A stretch of 33,396 bases of DNA from Methylobacterium crusticola (GCF_003574465.1 NZ_QOWC01000086.1:1-33396), one strand, 5' to 3'; shown: positions 7,557 through 14,610, counted from the stretch's first letter. A program made the numbers and translations. Notes: generated by a model not told the origin, from the sequence alone.

Positions 7557-8411
7557 CGTCGCCTCCAGGCACAGCTCGAACGTGATGCAGGCCGCGTTCG
7601 CCCCCCGCGCCAGCACCCCCTCGTGGATGCCGCCGTCGACGTCCACCACGGCGATGTCGAGCTCGGCCACCGGCGTCCCGTCCGGGCCGGGGCGCACCCG
7701 CCCGTCGCGGATCAGCACCTCGCTGGCGTCGGTCGGGATGACGCGGCCGTCCGCGAAGACCGGGCGGACGATGCTGCCGATGCCGCGCACCCGCGCGGCG
7801 CGCAGGCCCCGGGCGGCCGAGGCCGCCTCGAGCGCCGCGAACACCTCGACGTTCGGCTGCACCTTGAGGAGCAGGCAGGCGGCCTCGGCCGGGCCGGCCA
7901 GCCCCGCCGGGGTCATGAGCGAGAAGTTCGTCTCGGGGTCCGGCTCCACCCGCCAGGCTGCGTCCGGCGTGCCCCAGGCCCGCGCGGCGGGCGGGGTCCG
8001 CACCACGACCGCGTCCGGCAGGAGGTGGCCGGCGCGGCGGCGCCCGTCCGGCTCGACCCAGATGCCGTGGACGTGCAGGAAGGGCGCGCCGTCGCGCTCG
8101 CCGAAGGTGACGCTCGCCCGCTCGAGGCGCGTCTCCCCGGGCGGCCGGAACGTCTCGCTGTAATAGGCCGCGAAGCGCGGGTCGTCGGACAGCGCCGGCA
8201 TCACGTAGGCGAAGGGGTCGAAGCTGCCGCCCTCGAGGTGCACGACGCCGCCCCGGAACCCGGCGCCGGCGAGGGGACCGGCGACCGCCCGCAGCAGCGT
8301 CTCGCCGGGCGCGAGGGCGAAGTCCAGGCGCGCGAGGCGCCCGCCTTCGGCGAGCCAGCGCTCGGGACGGGGCGGGCCGGGCTGGGCGAGGCTGGAGGGC
8401 TCAGGGCGCAT
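7548..8411 (-). CDS. Double PCC/DUF296 domain protein
   Basis: 287 residues with two tandem PCC (plant and prokaryote conserved, DUF296) domains. The N-terminal copy shows LDFALAPGETLL, a mid block ending FLHVHGIW, and GRRRAGHLLPDAVV, the FLHxH...GGHLLP-like core of the family. The C-terminal copy shows VEVFAALEAASAARGL and a closing VDVDGGIHEGVL...ITFELCLEA. Single-domain homologues are annotated as DNA-binding, but no DNA-binding segment is visible, so a ligand or metal role is equally possible. Its ATG (8409-8411) overlaps the end of the acyl-CoA synthetase gene by 11 bp, pointing to translational coupling and a shared pathway. The histidines in the first domain may be a metal site (inference). 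Confidence 0.8.
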   Translation of the reverse strand: MRPEPSSLAQPGPPRPERWLAEGGRLARLDFALAPGETLLRAVAGPLAGAGFRGGVVHLEGGSFDPFAYVMPALSDDPRFAAYYSETFRPPGETRLERASVTFGERDGAPFLHVHGIWVEPDGRRRAGHLLPDAVVVRTPPAARAWGTPDAAWRVEPDPETNFSLMTPAGLAGPAEAACLLLKVQPNVEVFAALEAASAARGLRAARVRGIGSIVRPVFADGRVIPTDASEVLIRDGRVRPGPDGTPVAELDIAVVDVDGGIHEGVLARGANAACITFELCLEATPA

Positions 8412-10005
8412 CGGTCGCCCGCCCGCCCAGGAGGCCGGCGGCCTCCAGCTCCTCGCGCACCATCTTCTTGGTGATCTTGCCGTAGCCGGATTTCGGCAGG
8501 GACTCGCGCAGGATCACGCGCTTGGGCAGCTTGTAGCGCGCCACCTTGTCGAACAGGAACGCCAGCACATCCTCCTCCGTCAGGCGCTCCCCCTCCCGGG
8601 GGACGCAGACCGCGATGCCGATCTCGCCCCAGGTCGGGTCGGGCACGCCGAGCACCGCCGTCTCGGCCACCGCCGGGTGCGTCAGGATCTTCTCCTCGAT
8701 CTCGCGCGGATAGATGTTCGAGCCGCCCGAGATGTACATGTCCGAGGCGCGGCCCGTGATGAAGAGGAAGCGCTGCGCGTCGAGGTAGCCGAGGTCGCCG
8801 GTGCGGAACCAGCCGTCCCGGAACGCGTCCGCGTTGGCCTTCGGGTTGTCCCAGTAGCCGGCGAACACCGCCGGGCCGCAGACGCAGATCTCGCCGGTCT
8901 CGCCGGGCCCGACCTCGCGCCCGTCCGCGTCCTGGATCTGGACCTGCATCCCGGTGCGCTCGAAGCCGCAGGTCCCGATCCGCACGCCCGGCCCGTCCTC
9001 GGGCTCGTGCAGGGCAGGGGGCAGGACCGTGATGTTGCCGGTGACCTCGCCGAGGCCGAAATACTGCACGATCACCCGGCCGAGCGTCCGCAGCGCCCGC
9101 TTCTGGTCCTCGCGGTACATCGGCGCGCCGGCGTAGATGACGTGGCGCAGGGACGCGTGGTCGTGCGCGCCCGCCGCCGGATGCTCGACCATCATCTTCA
9201 GGATCGTCGGCACCGTGAACAGGTTGGTGATGCGGTGGCGCGCCACGAGCGCCCAGACCTCGGCGGCGTCGAAGCGGTCGCCGGCCGGCAGGACGGAGGT
9301 GACCGCCCGGGTGACCTGCGCGACCGCGTGGACGCCGGCGCCGTGCGAGAGCGGCGCGACGACCAGGGAGGCGTCGCCCTCCGCCGTCGTGCCGGGCATC
9401 AGGTCGCAGAGGTGGTTGGTGATCACGAAGGCCATCTGGCCGTGGGTCAGCACCGCGGCCTTCGGCTTGCCGGTGGTGCCGGAGGTGTAGAAGAACCAGC
9501 ACGGGTCGTCGTGCTCGACCGCCGCGTCGGCGACCGCCCGGCCCATGCCCTCGGCGACCAGCGCCTCGTAGGGCTCGCCCTCGGCCGGGCCGTCCCCGAT
9601 CGCGACGACGTGCCCGACGGCGGGGGCGCCGGCGCGCACGGCCGCGACGTGGGCGGCGTAGTCGGCGTTGCAGAGCATCACGGTCGCGCCGGACTGCGCC
9701 GCCAGAAAGACGACGTCGTCGGGCATCAGCCGGTGATTCGTCGGGACGAACACGGCGCCGAGCCGGAACGCCGCGTACATGATCTCCAGGATGGCGTTGC
9801 CGTTGCGGGCGTGCACGAGGAGGCGGTCGCCCTTGCGCACCCCGCGGGCCGAGAGGCCCGCGGCGAGCGCCGAGACGCGGGCGTCAAGCGCCGCCCAGGT
9901 CCAGCGCGCCTCGCCCCACACGATGGCGTCCCGCTCGGGGTAGCGGGCGGCCGCCTGGGTCAGCGCGTGGGCGAGGTTCATCACGCGGCGCGACATCGGG
10001 GTCAT
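8401..10005 (-). CDS. AMP-dependent acyl-CoA synthetase/ligase
   Basis: 534 residues, ANL superfamily: activates a carboxylic acid with ATP and CoA. The phosphate-binding motif YTSGTTGKPK is at 173-182; YFGLGEVTG, GWFRTGDLGYLD and the C-terminal catalytic-lysine block LPKSGYGKITKKMVREEL are intact. Length and motif set fit medium/long-chain or aromatic acid-CoA ligases; the substrate cannot be assigned. The first ATG (10005) has GGGGA upstream; starts at ATG 9996 and 9981 are also in frame, and homologues I recall begin near MSRRVMNLAHAL. The start overlaps the stop of a possible 12-codon leader, and the 3' end overlaps the PCC gene. rnhB lies upstream on the same strand, 72 bp away. Confidence 0.92.
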   Translation of the reverse strand: MTPMSRRVMNLAHALTQAAARYPERDAIVWGEARWTWAALDARVSALAAGLSARGVRKGDRLLVHARNGNAILEIMYAAFRLGAVFVPTNHRLMPDDVVFLAAQSGATVMLCNADYAAHVAAVRAGAPAVGHVVAIGDGPAEGEPYEALVAEGMGRAVADAAVEHDDPCWFFYTSGTTGKPKAAVLTHGQMAFVITNHLCDLMPGTTAEGDASLVVAPLSHGAGVHAVAQVTRAVTSVLPAGDRFDAAEVWALVARHRITNLFTVPTILKMMVEHPAAGAHDHASLRHVIYAGAPMYREDQKRALRTLGRVIVQYFGLGEVTGNITVLPPALHEPEDGPGVRIGTCGFERTGMQVQIQDADGREVGPGETGEICVCGPAVFAGYWDNPKANADAFRDGWFRTGDLGYLDAQRFLFITGRASDMYISGGSNIYPREIEEKILTHPAVAETAVLGVPDPTWGEIGIAVCVPREGERLTEEDVLAFLFDKVARYKLPKRVILRESLPKSGYGKITKKMVREELEAAGLLGGRATDAP

Positions 10006-10040
10006 GGCGCGTCCCCGGCGGGGCGGATGAGGTCTGTCAC
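10002..10040 (-). CDS. Possible 12-residue leader peptide before the acyl-CoA synthetase
   Basis: GTG at 10040 reads VTDLIRPAGDAP and ends at a TGA that overlaps the synthetase ATG (ATGA). It is preceded at ideal distance by AGGGAGGA (10048-10055), by far the best ribosome site in the region, whereas the synthetase start itself has only GGGGA. It could be a translational coupler, or the remnant N-terminus of a shifted frame. Function unknown. Confidence 0.35.
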   Translation of the reverse strand: MTDLIRPAGDAP

Positions 10041-10077
10041 GGCGTGGTCCTCCCTGGCGGTGATGGCGGCGGCCGCG

Positions 10078-10704
10078 TCATGGGCCGCGGCTGCGAGGCT
10101 CCGCGCGGGCCGCGGGCCCGGCGCGGAAGCTCACGCGGTGGTGGCGGCTCAGGCCCGTGCTCAGCATCGCGGCCCGGTGGACCGCCGTGCCGTAGCCGAC
10201 GTTGCGCTCCCAGGCGTAGGCCGGGTGGCGGCGCGCGAGCGCCCGCATCAGCCCGTCGCGCAGCACCTTGGCGACGATGGAGGCGGCGGCGATCTGCGGC
10301 ACCAGCCGGTCGCCGCCGACGATCGCCCGGCACGGCAGGGCGAGGCCGGGCGGCACGTCCCGCCCGTCGACCGCGACCTCGGCGGGGATCCCGAGGCGCG
10401 CGACGGCCCGGCGCATGGCGTCGAGGGTGGCGGCCCGCACGTTGATGCGGTCGATCAGCGCCGGCGAGGCCCCCGCGAGCGCCACCCGGGCGGCCGCCCG
10501 GATCCGGGGCGCCAGGCGCTCGCGCGTCGCCCGGTCGAGGCGCTTGCTGTCGTCGAGGCTCTCCAGCAGGTCCGGCGGCAGGGCGCAGGGGTCGAAATGC
10601 ACCGCCGCGACGATCACCGGCCCGCAGAGCGCGCCGCGCCCGACCTCGTCGCAGCCGACGAGGGCGGGGTAGCGCGCGACGTGGCGTGACTCGAAGGGAC
10701 CCAT
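10078..10704 (-). CDS. rnhB: Ribonuclease HII
   Basis: 208 residues; cleaves the RNA strand of RNA-DNA hybrids and initiates removal of misincorporated ribonucleotides. The catalytic motif CDEVGRG gives D19 and E20; the LDDSKRLD block follows near 50-57 and AAASIVAKVLRD carries the further acidic residue. The length matches the family. ATG 10704 gives a short N-terminal tail (MGPFESRHVARYPA) before the conserved core. The C-terminal PAARAEPRSRGP tail is low complexity. The gene is divergent from the CMD-family gene at 10840 and lies 72 bp upstream of the acyl-CoA synthetase; an operon with that gene is possible but not functionally obvious. Confidence 0.94.
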   Translation of the reverse strand: MGPFESRHVARYPALVGCDEVGRGALCGPVIVAAVHFDPCALPPDLLESLDDSKRLDRATRERLAPRIRAAARVALAGASPALIDRINVRAATLDAMRRAVARLGIPAEVAVDGRDVPPGLALPCRAIVGGDRLVPQIAAASIVAKVLRDGLMRALARRHPAYAWERNVGYGTAVHRAAMLSTGLSRHHRVSFRAGPAARAEPRSRGP

Positions 10705-10839
10705 CCGGCCTTTCTTGCACCCGGGGCGCGGCCGTGGAAGGCCCCGCCGGCGCGGATCCGGATTTCCTTAGGCGTCCGGGCGGGCGATGATGCGCCCCCG
10801 GCGCGCGCCAGACGCGCCCGCCCCTCGAGGAGGACGCCC

Positions 10840-11499
10840 ATGCCCGCCAGCACGAAGCTGTGGATCCTGTCGCTCGCCGCCGCCGCGGGCTGCGGCTGGC
10901 TCCTCTCCGCCGTCCACCCGGCCCCGGCGATCGGCAAGGAGCCCCGCTTCCCCCAGCTCACCCTCGACCAGCTCGACGCCGAGCAGCGCCCGCTCGGCGA
11001 GAAGATCATGAAGATCTCGAGCGTCGGCATCGGCGGTCCCTACAACCCCCTGTTGCGCAGCCCCGTCCTGGCGAACCGGATGTACGACCTGCTGGAGTAC
11101 CTGCGCTGGAACAGCTCGCTCCCGCCGCGCCTGAGCGAGTTCGCGATCCTGATCCAGGCGCGGCTCTGGCGCTCGCAGGTGGAGTGGTACGCCCACCATC
11201 CCCTGGCGCTGAAGGCCGGCCTGTCGGAGGAGGTCGCGGCCGACCTCAAGGCGAACCGCCGCCCCCGCGCCATGAAGCCCGACGAGGAGGCGGTCTACGA
11301 TTTCTGCATGGCGCTCTCGACGGCTCACGAGGTGCCCGACCCGGTGTTCGAGCGGGCGAGGAGCCTCCTGGGCGAGCGGCAGGTGGTGGATCTCGTGGGC
11401 ATCAGCGGCACCTACGTCACCGTGGCGATGATCCTCGCCGCCGCCGAGGCCGGCGTCCCGCCCGGCAAGGAGCCGCCGTTCCGGCAGGGCGAGCCCTGA
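10840..11499 (+). CDS. Exported carboxymuconolactone decarboxylase (CMD)-family protein
   Basis: 219 residues, ATG 10840 with GAGGAGGA close upstream. An N-terminal hydrophobic segment (about 6-27) looks like a signal peptide or anchor. The remainder has the CMD/AhpD-like helical fold pattern: NPLLRSPVLANRMYDLLEYLRW, LSEFAILIQARLWRSQVEWYAHHPLALKAGL, and a C-terminal VVDLVGISGTYVTVAMIL. The CxxC of redox-active AhpD is absent, so a peroxidase role is unlikely. Secreted CMD-like proteins occur in alphaproteobacteria with unknown substrate. It is monocistronic, and the next gene is more than 200 bp away. Confidence 0.8.
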   Translation: MPASTKLWILSLAAAAGCGWLLSAVHPAPAIGKEPRFPQLTLDQLDAEQRPLGEKIMKISSVGIGGPYNPLLRSPVLANRMYDLLEYLRWNSSLPPRLSEFAILIQARLWRSQVEWYAHHPLALKAGLSEEVAADLKANRRPRAMKPDEEAVYDFCMALSTAHEVPDPVFERARSLLGERQVVDLVGISGTYVTVAMILAAAEAGVPPGKEPPFRQGEP

Positions 11500-11614
11500 T
11501 CGCGGCATCTTGCGTCGCGCGAGGGCGCGCGGCGGGCGCAGTATGCGGGACCGCGCGGCGCGCCGGGACCGCTCCGTAGGGTTGTATCCTGTGTGAAGGC
11601 GGTCCCGGCCGCTT

Positions 11615-11629
11615 TGGCACGAGGAATGC
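11615..11629 (+). promoter_or_regulatory. Candidate sigma-54 promoter element
   Basis: TGGCACG-AGGA-ATGC matches the -24/-12 consensus TGGCACG-N4-TTGC except for one base, and the invariant GG and GC are 10 nt apart. It faces the small exported protein gene at 11706 (predicted start of transcription near 11641). The -12 end touches a perfect 19-bp inverted repeat. No activator site was recognised. Confidence 0.35.
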
Positions 11630-11669
11630 CGGCAGCGTCCCGGTCGGTGTCGACCGGGACGCTGCCGGC
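11628..11669. other. Perfect 19-bp inverted repeat (4-nt loop)
   Basis: Positions 11628-11646 are exactly complementary to 11651-11669 around a GTGT loop. There is no T run, and it sits 36 bp before the start of the exported small protein. It may be an operator, an RNA 5' structure of that gene, or a terminator of the CMD gene. Confidence 0.6.
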
Positions 11670-11705
11670 CCGGCCGGGACACGGAACGCTGGAGGTTCGC
11701 CGTTC

Positions 11706-11951
11706 ATGAAGATCGCGCTCGCCGTTGCCGCACTCTCCCTCGTTCAGCCCTCTCACTCCTGGTATCCCTACGAGTGCTGCTCCGATCAGGATTGCGAGCC
11801 GATCACCGACGCCGTCGAGGTACCGGGCGGCTACCAGACCCACGGGATCTTCGTGCCCCTCGCCAAGGTGCGGCCGAGCAAGGACGGAAGTTTCCACTGG
11901 TGCCATCGCGGCACCTACGTGTTCTGCTTCTTCGCACCCCTGGCTGGCTGA
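11706..11951 (+). CDS. Small exported cysteine-rich protein (81 aa), unknown function
   Basis: ATG 11706 is preceded by GGAGG (about 11692-11696). Residues 1-18 form a signal peptide (MKIALAVAALSLVQPSHS). The mature part begins WYPYECCSDQDCEPI and contains five cysteines (CC, C, then C66 and C74), compatible with disulfides in the periplasm. The pattern WYP-ECCS-DC followed by GTxxP-A-xRPSxDGxFHxC recurs in short exported proteins of Hyphomicrobiales that I recall, so it is a real conserved family without a known role. Its stop codon lies inside a tandem 17-bp repeat. Confidence 0.78.
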   Translation: MKIALAVAALSLVQPSHSWYPYECCSDQDCEPITDAVEVPGGYQTHGIFVPLAKVRPSKDGSFHWCHRGTYVFCFFAPLAG

Positions 11952-11992
11952 CGCCGGCAATCGGCTGACGCCGGCAATCGGCTGACGCCGGC
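11946..11992 (+). repeat. 17-bp tandem repeat across a stop codon
   Basis: Unit GGCTGACGCCGGCAATC at 11946-11962 and 11963-11979, with a 13-bp partial copy at 11980-11992. The first copy carries the stop codon (11949-11951) of the exported small protein in the loop of GGC-TGAC-GCC. Confidence 0.8.
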
Positions 11993-12057
11993 CCGGCGGC
12001 ACCATCCCGCGCCGACGGCGTTCCCCGTCGGCAGACGCTCACGGAGGCTCGCGCAGC

Positions 12058-12207
12058 ATGACCACCCCCCCGCAGCAGAACCGGGTCCTGGCCCTGGCCT
12101 ATCCGGTCGTCCTGATGGCGGGCGTGCTCTGGCTCGGCTTCTGGACGCTCGACGAGATCCGCGTCGCCCGCGCCCGCGCGGTCGCGGCGCAGATGTGGGT
12201 GCCCTGA
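12058..12207 (+). CDS. 49-residue single-pass membrane protein
   Basis: ATG 12058, with GGAGG at 12042-12046. The protein begins MTTPPQQNRVLALAYPVVLM, has one hydrophobic segment (about 10-31) and a short basic tail with DEIRVARARAVAAQMW. The ribosome site, the membrane segment and G/C third positions support a genuine small gene. No family recognised. It could be a regulator or accessory subunit of a membrane complex, but nothing in the context says which. Confidence 0.55.
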   Translation: MTTPPQQNRVLALAYPVVLMAGVLWLGFWTLDEIRVARARAVAAQMWVP

Positions 12208-12275
12208 CGCGCGTCCCGGACGGAGGGCCGCGGGACGCCGTCGGTCCGCCGGGGGGACCCGGGCGGCCGCGTGCC

Positions 12276-12304
12276 AAAAAAGAGACCGCGCTCCGGGGAG
12301 GCGG
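12276..12304 (-). terminator. Rho-independent terminator on the minus strand
   Basis: Minus-strand CCGC...GCGG with inner CTC/GAG pairing (12304-12286), followed by TCTCTTTTTT. T runs this long are very rare in this GC-rich window, so the site stands out. It would end the small RNA proposed at 12302-12440. Confidence 0.65.
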
Positions 12305-12440
12305 CCTTGAAGGTAAGGGTCTCGAAACCTCTGGAGGAGGCCCGGCCCGCCGGCATCGCGGGGGCTGGGGGGCTGGGAACCGGAGAGGCCGGCGGGCCGG
12401 GCCAAGAGGTGACCCACCTTCTGCGCGCGCAACAAGGCCG
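12276..12440 (-). ncRNA. Candidate structured small RNA (about 165 nt) with own terminator
   Basis: Read on the minus strand, a series of complementary blocks nests into one rod: 12433-12440 with 12302-12309 (8 bp), 12416-12420 with 12310-12314 (5 bp), 12411-12415 with 12317-12321 (5 bp), 12405-12410 with 12327-12332 (6 bp) and 12388-12403 with 12339-12354 (16 perfect bp), capped by a 33-nt loop. Right after the rod a second hairpin (12304-12286) runs into TCTCTTTTTT (12285-12276), a classical terminator. No protein gene on that strand needs this terminator. Size and rod shape recall 6S RNA, but I could not match its conserved bubble, and SRP RNA motifs are absent. The promoter would be near 12450-12490; none is clear. 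Confidence 0.5.
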
Positions 12441-12652
12441 GCGCGCGGCGCGATTGTGGCGGAATGTTGACCATTCGCACTGGCGCCCCGGATTTCCCGG
12501 CCGCGGCTGCGAGAACCCGGCGACCTGTCGCTCCCGCGCAACCCTTGCGGGGCTGCGCACCCGATCCCATCATGGGCGGGGCCGCATCCGCAGCGGGCGA
12601 CGGGACTGCGCCCGGCGCGGGAGGCCCGAATCGCAGCAACCCCGGAGGAGCG

Positions 12653-13024
12653 ATGAGCGACGGAGAGACCGCGGACAGTCGGCTGGCCGGTGCGGGGGCT
12701 CGGGTGGTGCCGTTCCCGAGGACCGCGCCGCCGCAGGTATCCTTCCATCGCGACGAGTTGCGCGAGATCCTGAACCTCTACGGCCGCATGGTCGCGGAGG
12801 GCGAGTGGCGGGACTACGCCATCGCTTTCACCCGCGAGAAGGCGGTGTTCTCGATCCACCGCCGCACCTCCGAGCGCCCCCTCTACCGGATCGAGAAGGA
12901 CCCCCGGCTCGCCCGCCGCCAGGGCGCCTACGCGGTGGTTGCCGAGACCGGTCGCATCCTCAAGCGCGGCCACGACCTCGCCCAGGTGCTGCGGGTGCTC
13001 GAGAAGCCGCTGCGCCTGGTGTGA
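12653..13024 (+). CDS. DUF2794 domain protein
   Basis: 123 residues. ATG 12653 has GGAGGAG (12644-12650) directly upstream; the longer frame from 12464 has no ribosome site and starts with composition unlike protein. The core reads VSFHRDELREILNLYGRMVAEGEWRDYAI, then FSIHRRTSERPLYRIEKDP and a C-terminal RILKRGHDLAQVLRVLEKPLRLV, matching the alphaproteobacterial DUF2794 family, whose function is unknown. No signal peptide; probably cytoplasmic. It stands alone on this strand; a TTGACC box at about 12468 could belong to its promoter, but a good -10 is not visible. Confidence 0.85.
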   Translation: MSDGETADSRLAGAGARVVPFPRTAPPQVSFHRDELREILNLYGRMVAEGEWRDYAIAFTREKAVFSIHRRTSERPLYRIEKDPRLARRQGAYAVVAETGRILKRGHDLAQVLRVLEKPLRLV

Positions 13025-13043
13025 CGCCCGCTCCCGCGCCGGG

Positions 13044-13424
13044 GTGAGGGCCCGGGCGCGGTTCCGACGCCGCCAGCACCGGCTCGCCCCCGGGCGCGAC
13101 ACGACGGGGACCCGGGACGGGCGCCGCGCCGGGCGGACCGGACGGGGCCTGACCGCGGGCGGCCCGCGCCCTGCCGCCCGGAAGACGCCTTGCCGCCCGG
13201 GAGACGCCCTGCCGGCCAAGCTCGACGGGATCGACCCGGCGCAGGCCCGCCCGACGCTGGCGGCGTTCGACGCGGCGGTGGACCCGCACGCCCCCTTCGA
13301 CCCCTCGGTGGGCGACCGCAAGGGCACGCGCGGCCTGCCCCTGCCGAAATCGAACCGGGCGCAGGCGCCCGATGCCCCGCCCTCCAAGGCCTCCGCGGTC
13401 ACTGGCGGCATCACCTTCACGTAG
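13044..13424 (+). CDS. Doubtful hypothetical gene; 3' half looks coding
   Basis: The last 70 or so codons (KLDGIDPAQARPTLAAFDAAVD through SKASAVTGGITFT, TAG at 13422) have normal amino-acid balance and strong G/C third-position bias, unlike shadow frames. Upstream the same frame is Arg-rich, and the only plausible start is GTG 13044 without a convincing ribosome site. A 19-bp tandem repeat (13170-13207) sits just before the coding-like part. Either the start region was altered by the repeat or this is the remnant of a longer gene. No family recognised. Confidence 0.3.
   Translation: MRARARFRRRQHRLAPGRDTTGTRDGRRAGRTGRGLTAGGPRPAARKTPCRPGDALPAKLDGIDPAQARPTLAAFDAAVDPHAPFDPSVGDRKGTRGLPLPKSNRAQAPDAPPSKASAVTGGITFT
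13170..13217 (+). repeat. 19-bp tandem repeat, two copies plus a partial
   Basis: C(C/T)TGCCGCCCGG(A/G)AGACGC at 13170-13188 and 13189-13207, then a 10-bp partial copy. It lies in the roughly 600 bp between DUF2794 and the L,D-transpeptidase, which otherwise holds only the doubtful gene at 13044-13424; 13425-13627 shows nothing else. Confidence 0.65.
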
Positions 13425-13627
13425 GGCGGCGCCGCGGCGGACGATGCGGGCGCGGTGATCCACGAGGACGGGCACCCGGATCCCGGGCCTGCATGCCTGC
13501 CTGCGGCCGGGCCCTGACGCGCGCGGACCGGTCTTCACCGCGCGGCAAGCATCTTTGCCAACCGGAACGACAGGTTTTCGGGCGGATGATCCCTCTGCTT
13601 TCAAGGTCACGCTCGAGGACCACAGGG

Positions 13628-14134
13628 ATGGACAAGCAGAGTGGATGGGCCGCGGCGCTGGTTGCCGCCGCGGCGGCGATGCCTGCCGCCGGGCAGGCGC
13701 GGGAACTGGTGGCGTTCGACGCCGGGGCGGCGCCCGGCACGGTGGTGATCCGGACGGCCGAGCGCCGGCTCTACTTCGTGAACGGCGACGGCACGGCGAT
13801 CCGCTACCCGGTCGCGGTGGGCAGGCTCGGCAAGCAGTGGACGGGCTACGCCCGCATCGACGGCAAGTACGTCCGGCCCGCCTGGTCGCCCCCCGCCGAG
13901 GTGAAGCGGGACAACCCGCGCCTGCCGAGCGTGATCGCGGGCGGCTCGCCCCACAACCCGATGGGGGCCGCGGCGCTGACGCTCGACCGCGGCGAGTACG
14001 CGATCCACGGCACCAACCGGCCGGGCTCGATCGGCACCTTCGCGTCCTACGGCTGCATCCGGATGTACAATCAGGACGTGGCCGACCTCTACGGACGGGT
14101 CGCGGTCGGCACCGCCGTGGTGGTGACGCGCTGA
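13628..14134 (+). CDS. L,D-transpeptidase (YkuD domain), exported
   Basis: 168 residues from ATG 13628 (CAGGG just upstream). An N-terminal hydrophobic segment ending PAAGQARE (about 24) is a likely signal peptide, so the enzyme should act in the periplasm, forming 3-3 peptidoglycan cross-links or attaching proteins to peptidoglycan. The catalytic signature is intact: IHGTN (H127) and SYGCIRM with C143; Tyr replaces the more usual His before GC, which I believe is common in rhizobial members. The domain takes up nearly the whole protein; no LysM or other wall-binding domain. It is monocistronic. Confidence 0.9.
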   Translation: MDKQSGWAAALVAAAAAMPAAGQARELVAFDAGAAPGTVVIRTAERRLYFVNGDGTAIRYPVAVGRLGKQWTGYARIDGKYVRPAWSPPAEVKRDNPRLPSVIAGGSPHNPMGAAALTLDRGEYAIHGTNRPGSIGTFASYGCIRMYNQDVADLYGRVAVGTAVVVTR

Positions 14135-14168
14135 GCCGGGCCGGGCGGGCGGCGCCCGCCCGGCCGCG

Positions 14169-14507
14169 TCACGCGTCGCGTCCGTGCACCTGCGCGGGCG
14201 GCGCGGTCGCCTCCACGGCCGTGAAGGTCTCGAGGATGCGGTAGGTGTGCTGCGCCCCCGCCGGCACCAGCCACGAATCGCCGGGCTCGAGGCGCACGGT
14301 CTGGCCCTCGAGCACGAGCTCGGCGCGGCCCGCCACCACGTAGCCGACCGTCTCGTAGTCGCGGGCGGCGCCGGGCTTCTGGTCGGTCGGCGGCTCGTCC
14401 ACCCACATCCGCATCGCCACGCGCTGGCCCGAGGCCAGGTAGCGCTGCCCGTCCGGCCCGTGCGGGGCGCTCGCGCCCGACACCTTCTTGATCGTGGTCT
14501 CCGTCAT
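14169..14507 (-). CDS. Cupin domain protein
   Basis: 112 residues with one cupin barrel: RDYETVGYVVAGRAELVLEGQTVRLEPGDSWLVPAGAQHTYRI. The second cupin motif (PGD-x-x-x-VPAGAQH) gives one His; in the first motif the usual HxH is replaced by ETVGYVVAG, so the metal site is incomplete or uses Glu. The substrate is unknown. GGGAG precedes ATG 14507. The stop codon lies in a CGCG-TCA-CGCG hairpin (14165-14175). Upstream is an array of four short palindromic repeats. Confidence 0.85.
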   Translation of the reverse strand: MTETTIKKVSGASAPHGPDGQRYLASGQRVAMRMWVDEPPTDQKPGAARDYETVGYVVAGRAELVLEGQTVRLEPGDSWLVPAGAQHTYRILETFTAVEATAPPAQVHGRDA

Positions 14508-14526
14508 CGGCGGCTCCCGGGTTCGT

Positions 14527-14610
14527 GGCGTTCCCGCCCGGGAACGCGGCGTTCCCGCTCGCGAACGCGGCGTCCCCGCCCGGGGAGCGCGGCGTCCCCG
14601 CCGGGGACCG
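14527..14610. repeat. Four tandem palindromic repeats of about 21 bp
   Basis: Units at 14527-14547, 14548-14568, 14569-14590 and 14591-14610. The first contains the hairpin GTTCCCGCCCGGGAAC, and the others are variants with compensating changes (for example TCCCC with GGGGA) that keep the pairing. It lies between the PH-domain gene and the cupin gene, upstream of the cupin start. Confidence 0.8.

Noticed and set aside
12339..12403. 4.5S (SRP) RNA in the DUF2794 upstream region
   Set aside because: The conserved SRP loop with GGTC...GGAAGGAAGCAGCC-like sequence is absent from both strands of the rod.
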